Program-made: the position numbers and the translations under genes
The notes under the pieces: model-generated
What the model saw: the letters and a program-made list of their open reading frames with translations, nothing else
The model's database searches: none
Told to the model about the DNA's origin: nothing
Shown here: positions 11,801 to 24,000 of the stretch, in pieces
Layout of the letters: each line of letters starts with the position of its first letter
Position numbering within the stretch: position 1 is the first letter of the stretch
DNA from: Typha latifolia
Taxonomy: Eukaryota; Streptophyta; Magnoliopsida; Poales; Typhaceae
Length of the DNA: 64,000 nt
Direction of reading: 5' to 3'
NCBI GenBank assembly: GCA_019914945.1
Contig: CM034103.1
Location: forward strand, 3,596,001 to 3,660,000

Positions 11801-14800
11801 TTATTGGTTAGTAGGTTTTCATGCTTTAGAAATGCCCATCAATTCACCCTGGCAGTTGACTAATTTCTTGTGGTGGTTTTGCAATAATGAAACAGCAAGC
11901 TAAGGCACATCTTCTTGACACTGAGCCTTTTGAACATGCATTTGGGCCAAAGAGGAAGAGGAAGCGCCCAAAGCTATTGGCATGTGATTATGAGTCGCTG
12001 GTCAAAAGAGCAGCTGGTTCTCAAGGTATGTTGATATTAATTAATCTTTATACAAATTTGTAGTGCTGGTCAGCTGGGGAAAACAGGTCCTTATTCTCTG
12101 AGTACTCACTTGATTGGCATCACTTTATTGCACCAAAAATTTGCTTTAGCCATGAGTTCAACTCATAGCTTTAATAAATTGTCAAAAAGTTTTCCTAGTA
12201 TCATAAACAATATGTGTTCCTTTTTGGAGAAGTTGGCTCATTACGGCGGCTAATCTACTTTTCTTGATACAATGCAAATTGGGTATTGATGCTACTGTTT
12301 TTGTAGTAATCAGGCCAATTAATTGAATGAGCTGAGTGGAGTTTTTTATGTTTACTTTGCTGGTTGTTCTTTTCTAGATGCCTATGAGCAAAAATCTGCT
12401 GCAGCACAACTATCTAGGGAGGAAGATGAAGAAGATGGTTTAAGAGACTTAGTCAGGCATACGATGTTTGAAAAGGGGCAGAGCAAGAGAATATGGGGTG
12501 AACTTTACAAAGTCGTTGATTCTTCAGATGTAGTTGTACAGGTTAATTCTGCTGATGTTTTACTGCTTGTGTTGTATGTTAAGTTAAATTTAAAAAAATA
12601 GTTTCTTTTTCAAGACATCCAGTGGCTTCATGTCAACCTTTTGTAGGAAGAGAAGTTTTAAATAATTGCATGCAGGTTAGCTAAACTAGTAGTGCTGGTC
12701 ATCTAAAAATGTAGTTATCCATGTGAGTATACATTCTTCGGCTATCTAACAAAAGACATGTAAGATGCACTTGGAGTATATTTGGTGCTTTAAGATTCCA
12801 TATAAGAGCTTCCTCACAGAAAGAACATGTTAGATTTCTTTTGCCTATCTAATGAAGATGATGAAGTTTGTAAGACCAGATGTACTAGCTGATGTCAACT
12901 TAATTTCTCGAAGTTATTGGCCATGTTTTGTGCAAGTCGGTATTTATTTACCTATACAAATCATTCTTTTTATGCAGGTACTAGATGCTAGGGATCCGCA
13001 AGGTACTAGATGCCATCATTTAGAGAAGCACTTGAAGGAGCATTGCAAGCACAAACATATGATTCTTTTACTAAATAAGGTCTGTGTCTCCTGCATTGAC
13101 TCGTATGTACCTATGCAATTGCTGCAAGATTCTTCAAAAATACTTTTTAAGTCCTCTCTTTAATGCATTGGTAGCCTGATTAACTTATTGTTCATTCTGA
13201 TCTTCTTGCATAAAGTGTGATTTAGTTCCTGCATGGGCAACAAAAGGATGGCTGCGGGTCTTGTCAAAGGAATATCCTACTTTAGCCTTCCATGCAAGCA
13301 TCAATCATTCTTTTGGCAAGGTCTACCATGGTTCTTTTAACTTTCTTGTTATTGTTTGGTTGTTTCTTTCAAGATTCTGTTATGTTCTTTTAGCTTTTCT
13401 TTTTCTGGGCAACAGGGTTCTCTTCTTTCAGTACTTAGGCAATTTGCCCGCTTGAAGAGTGACAAACAAGCCATATCTGTGGGATTTGTTGGATATCCTA
13501 ATGTTGGAAAATCATCAGCTATTAACACGTTGCGCTCAAAAAATGTATATTTCATTTCTTTGCTTTGACTATGTAAATTTTATTGCTAGTGCTTTCTTTT
13601 TTGCTGTCTTTGGTCCTCGCCACAGTGTATCAAGAGTTTTGTTTAATACTTTAATATGTCCTGCAAAGAACTAATCAGCGCCAATATTTATTTTAACAGT
13701 TACTGAATTTTTACTACATAGAAGTTTTACATTTTGATCTCATGGCAAAAAGTTGGAACTAGAAAGCTAATTGTTCAGTCAGTTTTATGTTTTTGTGGAA
13801 TGGGTTGACTATTTTATGTGATCTAGTCAGATTAATATCTTTTTTTAATTGGCCGAATAGCTTAATTGAACATCTTCTTCGGTAAGTACGTGATTGCCAG
13901 TGAAGCTATACGGCATACCTATGTTATTTATCTACCTTGTCCTTGGTGAGGTGCCTTTTGGAGTTCTCACTTATAGCTTTTTCTACTTGTAAATTTCTTT
14001 CTTTTTTTCATTTTCTTCTAAACTTGATCTCGAACATGAGACTAGTTGAGATTGATTGTTATCGTAATAGTTACATGAGGTATCAATCCTTCTGCTTCAA
14101 GCACTTATGATGATTGTTCACGTTTTTGCTTTTCTGTTTTATTTAAAGGTGTTGGTCACTATTTGTCTGATTTGTGATACCAATATCCTCCTGCTTTCTC
14201 CAGGTCTGCAAAGTGGCTCCAATTCCTGGAGAGACAAAAGTGTGGCAGTATATTACTCTTACCAAGAAGATCTTTTTAATTGACTGTCCTGGTGTTGTGT
14301 ACCAAAACAATGATTCAGAAACAGATATAGTTCTTAAGGGTGTGGTATGTCCTCCATTCCTTTGTCGCCTCCTAGCTTTTTATATATGGATATATTTGTC
14401 AGTTAGAGAACTAAGTGGAGATGGAGTAAGACCTGGATCTTCTGTTTATAACTTTAAATTTCTGAATGCTGTCAATTCGGGTTAAAAATTTTTTTAGTGT
14501 CAACTGTTTATACTATTTCAGCATGTTGAAAATGATGTGCTTCAGATTCTTGTTTATTTCTGAAGTTGAAAAGTCAGAGTTGTAGCTCTGTGTATTAAGG
14601 CTTTAATCTAGTTTTCTTGTTCTTTTTGATGCTTTATGTCCTAACAGATTCTAATTTATTGCTGCCATTCTTGGCTTTATTTTCCACATTGAGAGCTTCT
14701 ATTGTGCCTGTATGGTAGTAAAAGTGTATGGCTTCATTTTGCGTTTATGAATAGGTACGTGTGACAAACTTGCAAGATGCTTCTGAGCATATTGGAGAAG

Positions 14801-16960
14801 TCCTAAACCGCGTGAAAAAAGAACATCTGCAAAGAGCATATAAAATTAAAGACTGGTATGTTCTATTCCTGATTACTACTCAATTAATCTTCTCTTTCTT
14901 GTTGTAATGCATATTATCATGTACTATGATTTCTGTTTAGATTCTTTTAAGCTACTAAAATTGACGTTCACCTATTTATCTTGAAATCTTGTTTGAATAA
15001 TATGCTATCGAATCTTTAAGAGTTTTAGAATGTTTAGTGGTGATATTGAAGTTTGCCCATGTTGAAGTTTGCCACACAAGTTTAGTCAAGTAAGATTTAG
15101 TGATATCACTGTGTATATTAATTCAGACATTGTTTACAGGTGGCAGAACATTGTTGGATATATGGTTAAATGCATTTTATCCCCTGGGGTTAGTCCCAAA
15201 ATCAGTGTACCCACCTGAATTTTGGTTTGCTGCACTTAACTTCCCTCAGGTCCCAACTGATAAGCAGTTGTTAGTATTTCTGTCCAATTTAATAGAAATG
15301 GGAATCTGGTGGGTTATTTTCCATCCAAAAGCTTAAAATGATGACCAACACCTTTTCTCCATAAAAGTACCGGTCACCTCTTCCATTGTATTTGATCTAC
15401 CAAACTCCCAAATTTTCCAAAACTAATCATTGGTTTGAGCAATACAGATGATTTGAATGAGGAAATGTTCTTGGGGCCTGTTCTATGTTGCCCTCAAAGA
15501 AGACAATGGCATTTTGGCCATTTTGAACATTTCTGTCACTGAGTGTTAATGATTACTTACACTTTGAGACCTTAGGGGGTTTAAGTGCAACGAATAAGAA
15601 TTCAGGATAAACCTTGGTTTTGGTTTTGACCGGGCTTGAATTGTTTTTAATCTTATTTTATTTAATGAGTTGGTGGAAAAAAAAAAGAGTTATGTCCTAA
15701 ACTGTTTAGTTAACTCTATATCATTGCTGTGATGCAAGTAGAATCGTGTTAAACCAGAAAGATTTAGCTGTATACCTTTTTATCAGTCGCTTCCCCGTCC
15801 TACCATTGATTAGTTTGTTTAGTGAAACTATATTATCATTTTTCCTTTGTGAGGGTATTTAGTGGGTATACTGATGGCTCCATCTCTTTATGTTACTACT
15901 AGGGTTGATGAAACTGACTTTCTTGTCCAGCTGAGCAAGTCCACTGGGAAACTTCTGAAGGTATGCTTTGCGTATTTGATTTACAAGTCAATTGGTGGTA
16001 TTTATCTGACACGACATTATTGCCATTGTGCATTTGATATAAGGTGGCAAATGACGACTGAATTGATATGAAATCCATCAGCATCTGTGATTTCATTTGC
16101 TCACGTGCATATCCACCAGCTTCATTACTTGTTTCCTTTTCCTGTAAACATATTGCATGCTTCTTCCTTATTAGCGCAATTACTTTCTTTACTAATTATT
16201 TGGCGAGTTCAAACTTTTTCCTGCTTATTGCAGTATCTACTCAGTCCACTTCTCCATGTTAACTCATATCCATCCTTTATGTTCTCACATTGCCATGTAG
16301 CATCTCAGTCTTTTCAACTTCACTTATCCTTAGCGTGAAACTGTACTCTTATCTTGTTGGAGACCATATTGCTGCTTTCAGAATAACTTTGAATAGGCAT
16401 ATCCATGCGTTAGGCAGCTTTTCAACTGCAAAGGGCCTATTATCTCTATCTAGGTTGAAGTTTCAGTCGTTCAGGAGCTAGTTTTCATGTCTTGGTTAGT
16501 TCTTTTAAAAAATCTACCTGGAAATTGACTTTTTTCCTTACTCCCTAGACAATTGTTGTGATTTGAATGTGGAGCAAAATTGACTTTCAGCTTCTGGTTT
16601 ATAAAAAATATTAGTTCTAGAATGAATATTTCTAGAAAGCTAATCTATTTGTGGAATTGATAGGGTGGTGAGCCTGATCTAACGACTGCAGCTAAGATGG
16701 TACTTCATGACTGGCAAAGGGGTAAAATTCCCTTTTTTGTTCCCCCACCACAGCAAAATGAAGGCAGCCAACCTGAAGATTCTAACTTAATCGAGAAAAT
16801 TGACGAGCCAACTGTAAGCACAGACAGGGCTGCTGCCGCAATGAAAGCCATAGCAGGAATCATCTCATCCCAGCAGCTCATGAATGTACCTGCTCGCAAA
16901 GACTTATTTGCTGGTGTGGAAAATGAAAACCTAGAGCAGATTCCAGGAGATGTCGACTGA
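8873..16960 (+). CDS. NUG2: Nuclear/nucleolar GTPase 2 (NOG2/NUG2), complete
   Basis: Eleven exons: 8873-9110, 10364-10497, 11896-12025, 12378-12541, 12978-13079, 13216-13320, 13416-13544, 14204-14344, 14755-14855, 15903-15960 and 16664-16960. All phases agree and give 532 residues, close to the roughly 535 residues I know for plant NUG2. The N-terminus is basic ([20 protein letters not shown]), as in the NGP1NT domain. The G motifs appear in circularly permuted order: G4 NKCD (255-258), G1 GYPNVGKSS (317-325), G2 PGET (342-345) and G3 DCPG (361-364). This order defines the YlqF/YawG family. The family acts in late nuclear maturation of the 60S ribosomal subunit; that role is family knowledge. 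The start was chosen because it opens the conserved N-terminus. Introns 1, 2 and 9-10 are long; intron 10 holds a possible MITE. Confidence 0.93.
11296..11511. repeat. 116-bp tandem duplication in NUG2 intron 2
   Basis: The block beginning agttatctcat at 11296 recurs at 11412, with the same order of words in both copies: aacaaaactaccaaggaa, tatgtagaact and cttgaatatggatagga. The copies differ at scattered positions. Confidence 0.85.
15165..15595. mobile_element. Possible TIR element (MITE) in NUG2 intron 10
   Basis: The left end (aatgcattttatcccctgggg, then tagtcccaaaa) is an imperfect inverted match to the right end near 15560-15592 (tttgagaccttaggggg, then aagtgca). Such cccctnnggt ends are common in plant non-autonomous elements. 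No target-site duplication was identified, so the call is tentative. Confidence 0.4.
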
Positions 16961-17480
16961 AGAAGAGGATATCACAGTCTCCTTTTTTTCGTATTCTTTT
17001 AACTTGCATGCGGGCTTGGTGAATCAGAGAAGAGGAAGATTGATGTAGCATCAAGCATCTCCAAATTTTCAGGATTTTTGTTCTCAAAGGTTCCCTATCC
17101 GGAAAGGTTTTTTAATCTCATGGGATTCCTAATCTCGAGAAGTTTCCTATAGAGGTTTTTAATTTCAAGTGTCTTAATTATTTAGCCTTCTAGTAGTTAT
17201 TACCATCCTACCTTGGTTGGTTTTCTAAGGTCTCATTGCATTCATGCATAAAGGCTTTCAAGAATAACTTTATGTGCACCTCTTAAATACAAATTTGGTA
17301 CATTTATAACTTTACTCGTATTTTATTGTTTAGTTGTAAAATGTGGATAAAATTATAATAATTATCTTGAATAAGTCTTATGTAAGAATTTGTATTTTGT
17401 TTCTAAACTGTGCATAAGTATGGTCAATAAGGTAGATAGTGTGAAGCTGAATGTAAGAAAATAAATTGCTATTTAAAGGG
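16961..17480 (+). other. 3' UTR of NUG2 and start of spacer
   Basis: Transcribed-looking sequence after the TGA, with aataaa at about 17459-17464 as one possible poly(A) signal. No separate gene is seen. Confidence 0.4.
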
Positions 17481-18729
17481 TATTATTTTTTATAGTCATT
17501 TTTAATATATCACAAGTACTTTAGTTATAAAGAAGGGTAATTTGGTTGTTTCTTGCTAATTTTTAATAGATCACAAGTACACATTATTATCTAGTTGTTG
17601 ACAAAATTAGGTTTATTTTTTAATTTGTTTATCAAAATGGATCACTCTTAAATTTAAATACTAAAATGGGTCTATTTTATTATAATTCTAAATATTAAAT
17701 ATTAAGCATTTTATTAACAATGTTAATGAGATCAGTGTTTGTTAAAAGTAAAACGTTAGTCTTATCGGTGTTTTAATTAAAAAAAACAGTTTAGATAATA
17801 CTTTATATCTCTTAGGCTAGAAAGGTGTTCTTTCAGAAAAACACTTAAACGTTTTAGTTAGCACTCAGTGCACCAATGTAGAAAAGTAGGACATCCTTCA
17901 AATCTATGCTCAAAGTTGTCACTTGATATAAGAAGAGAAATATGAAGATAATAGGTGAAAGATAATGAGGCTTCTAAGCAGCGACATAATATTTTTCAAG
18001 ATAAGATGCACTGTCAATCAGTAAAAAAAATATTGTCTCACAACTGATGAATGACAAATTGGAATCTATCCACTCAAAATCATCCAAACACTTAATTCTA
18101 TTAGATGGATCAACAACGTTGGCAAGACAAACAAAAAAAAAAAAAATTTGACCAAATAATGTCTTGCCACTTTCTCCCTCGGCTAATTGCACAAGAACTT
18201 AAGTTCTCTTTGATGTGGTCAACATGGATATTTGTCATATATACACTATAACTACAAACTATGATAATACCTTTACATTCTATAAAAATGGAGTGAAATA
18301 TATTTCTTTGGGATTGTTAGCTATTTTAAAAGAAATGGTGTGCTAAGGAGAACACATGTATTATTAATAAAATATATATTGGTAGCTTTATTTGACTTCT
18401 TTCTCTTTGGCTCTATTAAAAAATATGAAGAAACTGGAGCAGTGGGTGCCACTTCTAACTCCAAGACCAATTAGTATTAAATTTACCCAAGTGTTGCATC
18501 TAAGGGAGGCCCTTCTTGTTTGGTGAGATTAGATTTCCCTAATTCTAGTTTAGAGCAAGGTCTCACTCTCCCTTCTCTCATAAAATAGAAAAGAAAAAGA
18601 TATCTATATCTATACTTGAGTCATGGTAGCATGAGAATCTTTTGTTATTTCTTTTGCATCTTATTTATGTCTTTTTTAAGTCATCAAATAAAATGTCACT
18701 TTCCATGTGTATATATAAATATTATGGTT
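17481..18729. other. AT-rich intergenic region
   Basis: A short repeated word (tttttaatatatcacaagtac and tttttaatagatcacaagtac) occurs at about 17500 and 17560. A 72-codon minus-strand ORF (17974-18192) contains ESGKTLFGQ but no recognisable family. No gene could be supported. Confidence 0.4.
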
Positions 18730-18734
18730 TATAC
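18730..18734. other. 5-bp target-site duplication, left copy (TATAC)
   Basis: Identical to 19831-19835; the pair brackets the solo LTR exactly at its TG and CA ends. Confidence 0.75.
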
Positions 18735-19830
18735 TGTTAGAACCAGAAATTAAAAATATATATATATGGGTTGAGAGAGAGGAGGGTGCATGTGCAGCCC
18801 CTCCCCTCTCCCTCTCCGGTCAGCGACGAAGCGTAGATACGGGTGGATTTCGTCTAATCCGAATCGGATTAGATTTGATCCTTTCCTAATCTATAAATTA
18901 GAACCATAATCTCTTCCTTTTCTCTCTCTGAAAAATCATCTCAACCCTCTTCTCTCTCTTCTTCCTCCCTTCTTCCGCTTCTTCCTCACCGTCGGAGTCG
19001 TCGTTGTGGGATCGGTCCGCCGGAGCGCCGCCGGAGCCATCAGAGACCACCACGCGACTCGTCGGTAAGCCCCCTCCCACCCATAAAATTTAATTAAAGT
19101 TTAATAGGGTAGATCAAAAATACCTAATTTGGGATTTCAGCTCCACCAGCAAATCTGGCCGGCCGGCGGCTTCGGGTCGCAGCCGCTCCGTTGGAACCCT
19201 CGTGGGCATTGGGCCGTGGGCATTCACCGTTGGAGCCCTCGTGGCTCCGGTCGCCGTCGGTCATGGGATCAACCGCCGTTTGCGGGTTTTCCCCCACCTC
19301 GCGATGATGGCAGCACCGTATGGGGGAGGGGGGGAGCTAGAGTTGGCTAGCGACCGCCAACTCACTGAGCGAGATGTACTATAGTGATGATGGCGGCACC
19401 GTATGGCAGCATTAATATGAATTAAAATTTATTTGGTTTTCGAGTGGATTCCACTCACTGAGCTATAATTGTTGGCTCATGGGTTATATTATTTTTGTAT
19501 TGTTATTTATTTTAGGTAATAGTCAGCCGGGCGACTGAGCGAGATGTACCCGGACTCCACCTCCGCTTATGATTCACCTATTTACCTTTCTGCTATTTTA
19601 GATTTTGTGCTTTAGATTAGAAGTTTTATTTATTTAATTTAGAGACTCAAAAACATTAACATTATTTTTTTTTATCTTCATTGCAATTAGTTATAAAATT
19701 TAATAAAGCACATTCTCATTTTATTTATTTATTTTGTCATCGTATACGTAGAGAGTATTAATAAGGCTTCGTGCATCTCAAGCATATTAAGATGCATGGC
19801 CGGTCATGATTCCTATTTTGGGTCGTGACA
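18735..19830 (+). mobile_element. Solo LTR of an LTR retrotransposon
   Basis: The segment starts TGTTAG and ends GTGACA, with canonical TG...CA termini. It is flanked by a perfect 5-bp duplication, TATAC, at 18730-18734 and 19831-19835. It is 1096 bp long with no primer-binding site, polypurine tract or coding region, which fits recombination between two LTRs that left one behind. A TATA-like motif at 18891-18898 (ctataaatt) followed by a GC-rich stretch at 18990-19330 fits a U3/R promoter region read on the plus strand. The GC-rich ORFs inside are LTR sequence, not host genes. Orientation is inferred from the TATA motif only. Confidence 0.78.
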
Positions 19831-19835
19831 TATAC

Positions 19836-20330
19836 CCTGTATTTTTATTATTTGCAATCGAGCGTTATAATATAACAAATATATGTAGAAAACATCTTAT
19901 TTAAACTTAATCAAACTTTTATGTTAAATTAATTATACTAAATAATTATAAAAATATCATGAAGTAAGTCGTACTAAAAGAATTAGTAATTTTAGAAATA
20001 AGGTCATTTTGGTTATTTTATAAATAAAATATCTCGGAATATTCTTATAGTTAGTTAAAATCTAACTAGTGGTATTTTTTACACATATTGTTAAATGGCA
20101 AGATTCGATTTACAAATAATAAAAATATAATATATAAATCATAATTTTATTAAAAAGCGGGGTATTATATATAAATTTCCTTTAAAATTAATCACGTAGA
20201 CACTGGTCGTAGAAATACGAGGGTTAATGCTTCTTTCTTTATTTCTTTTATTATTATTATTATTTATTTTATAACGTAGGTAGCACCAATCTAACGGGAT
20301 CTCCTAACTAACAAAGGCCAGGCACCCCGT
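19836..20330. other. AT-rich spacer
   Basis: No coding or repeat structure could be supported between the solo LTR and the promoter of the small gene at 20541. Confidence 0.4.
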
Positions 20331-20338
20331 AATGGCGC

Positions 20339-20348
20339 GCCACGTGTC
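20339..20348 (+). promoter_or_regulatory. G-box/ABRE-like element GCCACGTGTC
   Basis: A CACGTG core with ABRE-like flanks sits about 190 bp upstream of the small ORF at 20541, in a sharply more GC-rich stretch than its surroundings. G-boxes bind bZIP and bHLH factors; regulation of this gene by it is inference. Confidence 0.45.
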
Positions 20349-20540
20349 GATTCCGTTACGTAAAGGAACGCCGAAAGCAATAAAGAGCGGAATAAAAATC
20401 CCTCTTAGATGCTCTACGCTACTATTCCCATCCATACATCCATCCGAAATCCTAACCCTAAAACCTCCACCAAATACCTTCTCTTTACTACCTCGAATAG
20501 ATCGATCGATCGATTGATAGATCCATAAATCGATTTAGGG

Positions 20541-20702
20541 ATGGGGGATTTGGAGAAGCGGTTGAAGGAGAAGGCGAAGGAGATGAAGCATCTGATGAAG
20601 AGAGGGGTGAAGGTGGTTGGCCCGCCGTGCAAGAGAGGGCTCAAGGTCGTCGGCGACTCCTGCAAGAAGGGATGGTACAAAGTCCGCAGTCTTAGGTCCT
20701 GA
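20541..20702 (+). CDS. Small basic protein of unknown function (53 aa)
   Basis: An uninterrupted ORF from ATG 20541 to TGA 20700-20702 encodes 53 residues beginning MGDLEKRLKEKAKEMKHLMK. The rest contains two near-repeats, RGVKVVGPPCKRG and RGLKVVGDSCKKG, ending GWYKVRSLRS. It is Lys-rich with two cysteines, an amphipathic charged N-terminal helix and no signal peptide or membrane segment. It is too short for most gene finders. Support for a real gene is the G-box upstream, a CT/CCA-rich leader-like sequence (20430-20530) and the regular internal repeat. The KVVGDSCKKGWYKV tail recalls small uncharacterised plant proteins, but I cannot name a family with certainty. A second exon is not needed. 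Confidence 0.55.
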   Translation: MGDLEKRLKEKAKEMKHLMKRGVKVVGPPCKRGLKVVGDSCKKGWYKVRSLRS

Positions 20703-20752
20703 GCACCTCTCCGATTCCTTTCTTCTTATCTTATTTGAAAATATTTGATTTT

Positions 20753-20852
<100 letters not shown>

Positions 20853-20859
20853 GTGGAGT

Positions 20860-22980
20860 AATATTTTTGGTTGACTTTTTTTACTATATTTTCTTCCGCT
20901 GTTGCTTGCTCTCTTATTACTTGTTTGTTGTTTGAATCAATTCGAAGCTTGTCAGATTCAGTAGTCAAATTTCTTATCGAACAAGAGGTAATTATCGTAT
21001 TAGAAGCTTATTCTTGATTTAAAGGATAAATTGACGGAGATCTGAGCCTATATTTTATATTTTTTATCATTTGGGCACACAAATGATAAAGAAAATACCC
21101 CGTCTCTCTTGCCTTTATTTATCGTTTATACCTTATCGTATCAATAATCAACATTTGATTCTTTATTTTACCTTTTAGTGTCTTAGGAAAAAAAAATGCT
21201 CTGTTCATAGGGCCCATTAGACCCAAGCCCACGAGCCTCACGAGTCCGAGCTTTTTTTTGACGGTCCTAATAAGCCGGCTCCATAATATATATATATATA
21301 TATATAAGTAATATGAACTATTATATTAAAGATGTAACGATTTATGTTTGTGTTTCTTAAGCCCTAACTTCATAAATAATGTTTTTCTTATTTTAGAATA
21401 CAACCCATTATTTTATACTAACTTCATTCTAGAATGCAAATATTATTTATTAAAATTATATTTTATATTACAGAATAACTTACTTACTACAACCTATTTT
21501 ATATCAAATTAAAAATAATATCCATAGTAATTATATTAAAAAAGATTATCATATTTTTCTTTATTTTATATCACACCAAAGATTATTATTACACTCTTAT
21601 TTTAGAATACAAATAAATACAAAAATAATTATTCCTGAAATAAAGTTTTTATTTTTAAAAAAATTGCATATAGAATTGGCCTTATTCTTAAAACAAGCCT
21701 TAATATTTATATTTTTATTACTTTATATTTATCTAATCCGTATAAAATATATATGAGAAATATGAGCTGATAGATCAAAGATCTAATGATTTCTATTAGT
21801 TTATGTCTCTTTAATATTTCTATTTTATAGTTAAATTAAGGTTTTATTTAGACTTAAAATTACTTATTTATCAGCTCTGTTAGGACTGGAGCTCGAATTG
21901 CCTTGAATTGAAATAATTTCAATTCAAACTTAGATCCAATATCAAGGCTCAAAATTAATTTTAATTCAGACAGAGCTGGGCTCGTTACCCGTCTGTTCGT
22001 TAGTTTTTTTTTTTATATAATGAAAGTAATCCTATAGAACGAATCTTTTAAATCAAACTAGATTTTTCTTTTAAAGTAATAAAATATTTTCTATTTTGTT
22101 AGTATAATTAGGGGAAAATTAACTCTGAATATTAAACCCTTAAGAACAAAATAAAGAGGTCAAATGATAAATTTAGCGGAGAGGGCCCATCAAACTTCGA
22201 AACTAATTTTTTTATCATCTTATCTATAATATTAAGAATCTTTCTTAACCTCAATCTCTAACAAATCTGAAATAAATTTTTTTATTTTTTATCTATACTC
22301 TTTCTTAATCAGTTGTTGGTGGAAGATCTCCAATATTCTGATTTGTTTCAATCCTAATAAAATTTGACAAGGGTTAGGCAGGAGAGGAGGGCCATTATTT
22401 TAAGTTCTAATATCCTTTATTTAAAAGGGTATTTTACTACATTTTATTGTGGTAAGTGAGATTAGGTTAAATGTATCTTAAGGCTACTTTGGTAATCTTA
22501 TTCATAGAGCCAAATAAAACGATAGTTTAAAGGATAATTAGTCACTAAAATTATTGGCAAAAAAAAAGGAGGGATTATAAATAGCTCAAAACGAGGGGTG
22601 TTTATCACAAATTAGCCAAAAACTATAGTGTTATTCAAAAAATTCCCTTAGAATTATAGATGCATCGTCTTGGAACTTGGAATCCAGGAGAGCTGTACTC
22701 AAACCCAGCCTGAGTCGGGCCCGAGTTGACTCGGTTCTAGCCGATCCAAACCCAACCCATCGATACTCTTATATTTAATTAATAATATCTCTTTGGAAGC
22801 AACTTCGCAGACATGCGAGCTGACGACATTTGAATTTGAAAAGTAAAGAGGTAGCTATACAGATAACATATATTAAGAAATTTTTGAAGGATATAAAACC
22901 CCCCCCCCCCCCCCAAAAAAAAAAAAATACCCGTAATTTTTAGGGAAAACTTCAAAAAGGTCAAAAAGCTCTACATAAGC
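20860..22980. other. AT-rich intergenic region
   Basis: Long AT-rich stretch with a short TA run at about 21288-21305 and a homopolymer C run near 22899-22914 followed by A. Words such as ttttagaatacaa recur (21390-21400, 21600-21610). No gene could be supported. Confidence 0.4.
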
Positions 22981-23126
22981 TTTCTGCCATCATTGATAAC
23001 TTTAACCAAATACAGAGGAAATAGCATGAGTTTCTATAAGACTTGTAACATTTTAATATTTACAACATGAGCATGATTCGCATGTATAGAAGGGATATTA
23101 ACAGGTGAAGTAAATTAAGCTCCATT

Positions 23127-23424
23127 TCAGGATAACAAGAGGAAAATAACTGCAAATCCAAAGAGGAAGAGCCACATCTGATGGAGTACATTCTCCACCT
23201 GCATTTGATGCCTCCTCATCCTGGGGCTATTCCCGCCCACCATCAGATTATTCGGCCCGGAATAGTACAATCCCTCGTCGCCGTTATTCCTAAACATCCA
23301 CTGCAGCATCACGGCCGTCGTGCCTCCAAGCATTGGCCCTGCCGTTGGATGGTATACAGGTCCGGCGGATAGCGATAAATCTGATGGAAAATATCTGCTA
23401 TCAGGACTGCCATAGTAATGAACT

Positions 23425-23462
<38 letters not shown>

Positions 23463-23891
23463 CTGCTGCTGCTGTAGAAGAGTTGGTTGCATATACAAAT
23501 ATTCCTCACTGTGCAGAGGAGGATGGTGTTCATCCATCGAAGCAACCGTTGCATTATCCCTGCGAACAGATGGTCTACTCGGTATCGGAAGACTTTGATC
23601 GGATCCCTCTTTGGTATTGAGGCCATGGCCATATAATGGAACAAGGGAATTCTCGGAGAGAGGGGCCTTGCAGACCGGGCATTGCTGCAGCGATGCACTC
23701 TCTACCTGCAGCCACTTGTAGATGCACGGCCAGCAGTAGAGGTGACCGCAAAGGGTGACGACTGGATCAGCGGCGAAGTCTAAACAGATGTTGCAGTCAA
23801 AGCAAGCGGTGGCATTCGACGGCTCCCGCTTTGGCTGAGAGTTTTCCATGGAGTCGCCAAGGAAGCCCTGAACAATCCCTTCGACTTCCAT
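23127..23891 (-). CDS. RMA: RMA-type RING E3 ubiquitin ligase, ER-anchored
   Basis: A single coding exon of 254 residues. The C3HC4 RING is complete: C33-x2-C36, C48-x-H50, C53-x2-C56 and C71-x2-C74, with the RMA-typical words CNICLD, VVTLCGHLYCWPC and QCPVC. The C-terminus ends in a hydrophobic segment (about 239-254, MWLFLFGFAVIFLLLS), a tail anchor as in RMA proteins of the ER membrane. RMA ligases are known to act in ER quality control and in turnover of membrane proteins such as aquaporins; that role is family knowledge. Unusual here is a glutamine tract, eight Q, H, eight Q at about 140-156, between RING and anchor. The ATG at 23891 follows a 15-nt leader after a good 3' splice site. 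Confidence 0.92.
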
Positions 23892-23926
23892 CTTCTACTA
23901 TAGAACCTGTATATCAAGCAAAAGGT

Positions 23927-24000
<74 letters not shown>

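Noticed and set aside
17974..18192. Minus-strand ORF with an ESGKTLFGQ word, at first sight P-loop-like
   Set aside because: The G-x4-GK-T spacing of Walker A is not present and no flanking homology was found.
18898..19384. GC-rich overlapping ORFs of 60-73 codons on both strands
   Set aside because: They lie wholly inside the solo LTR with its target-site duplication and resemble no protein family.
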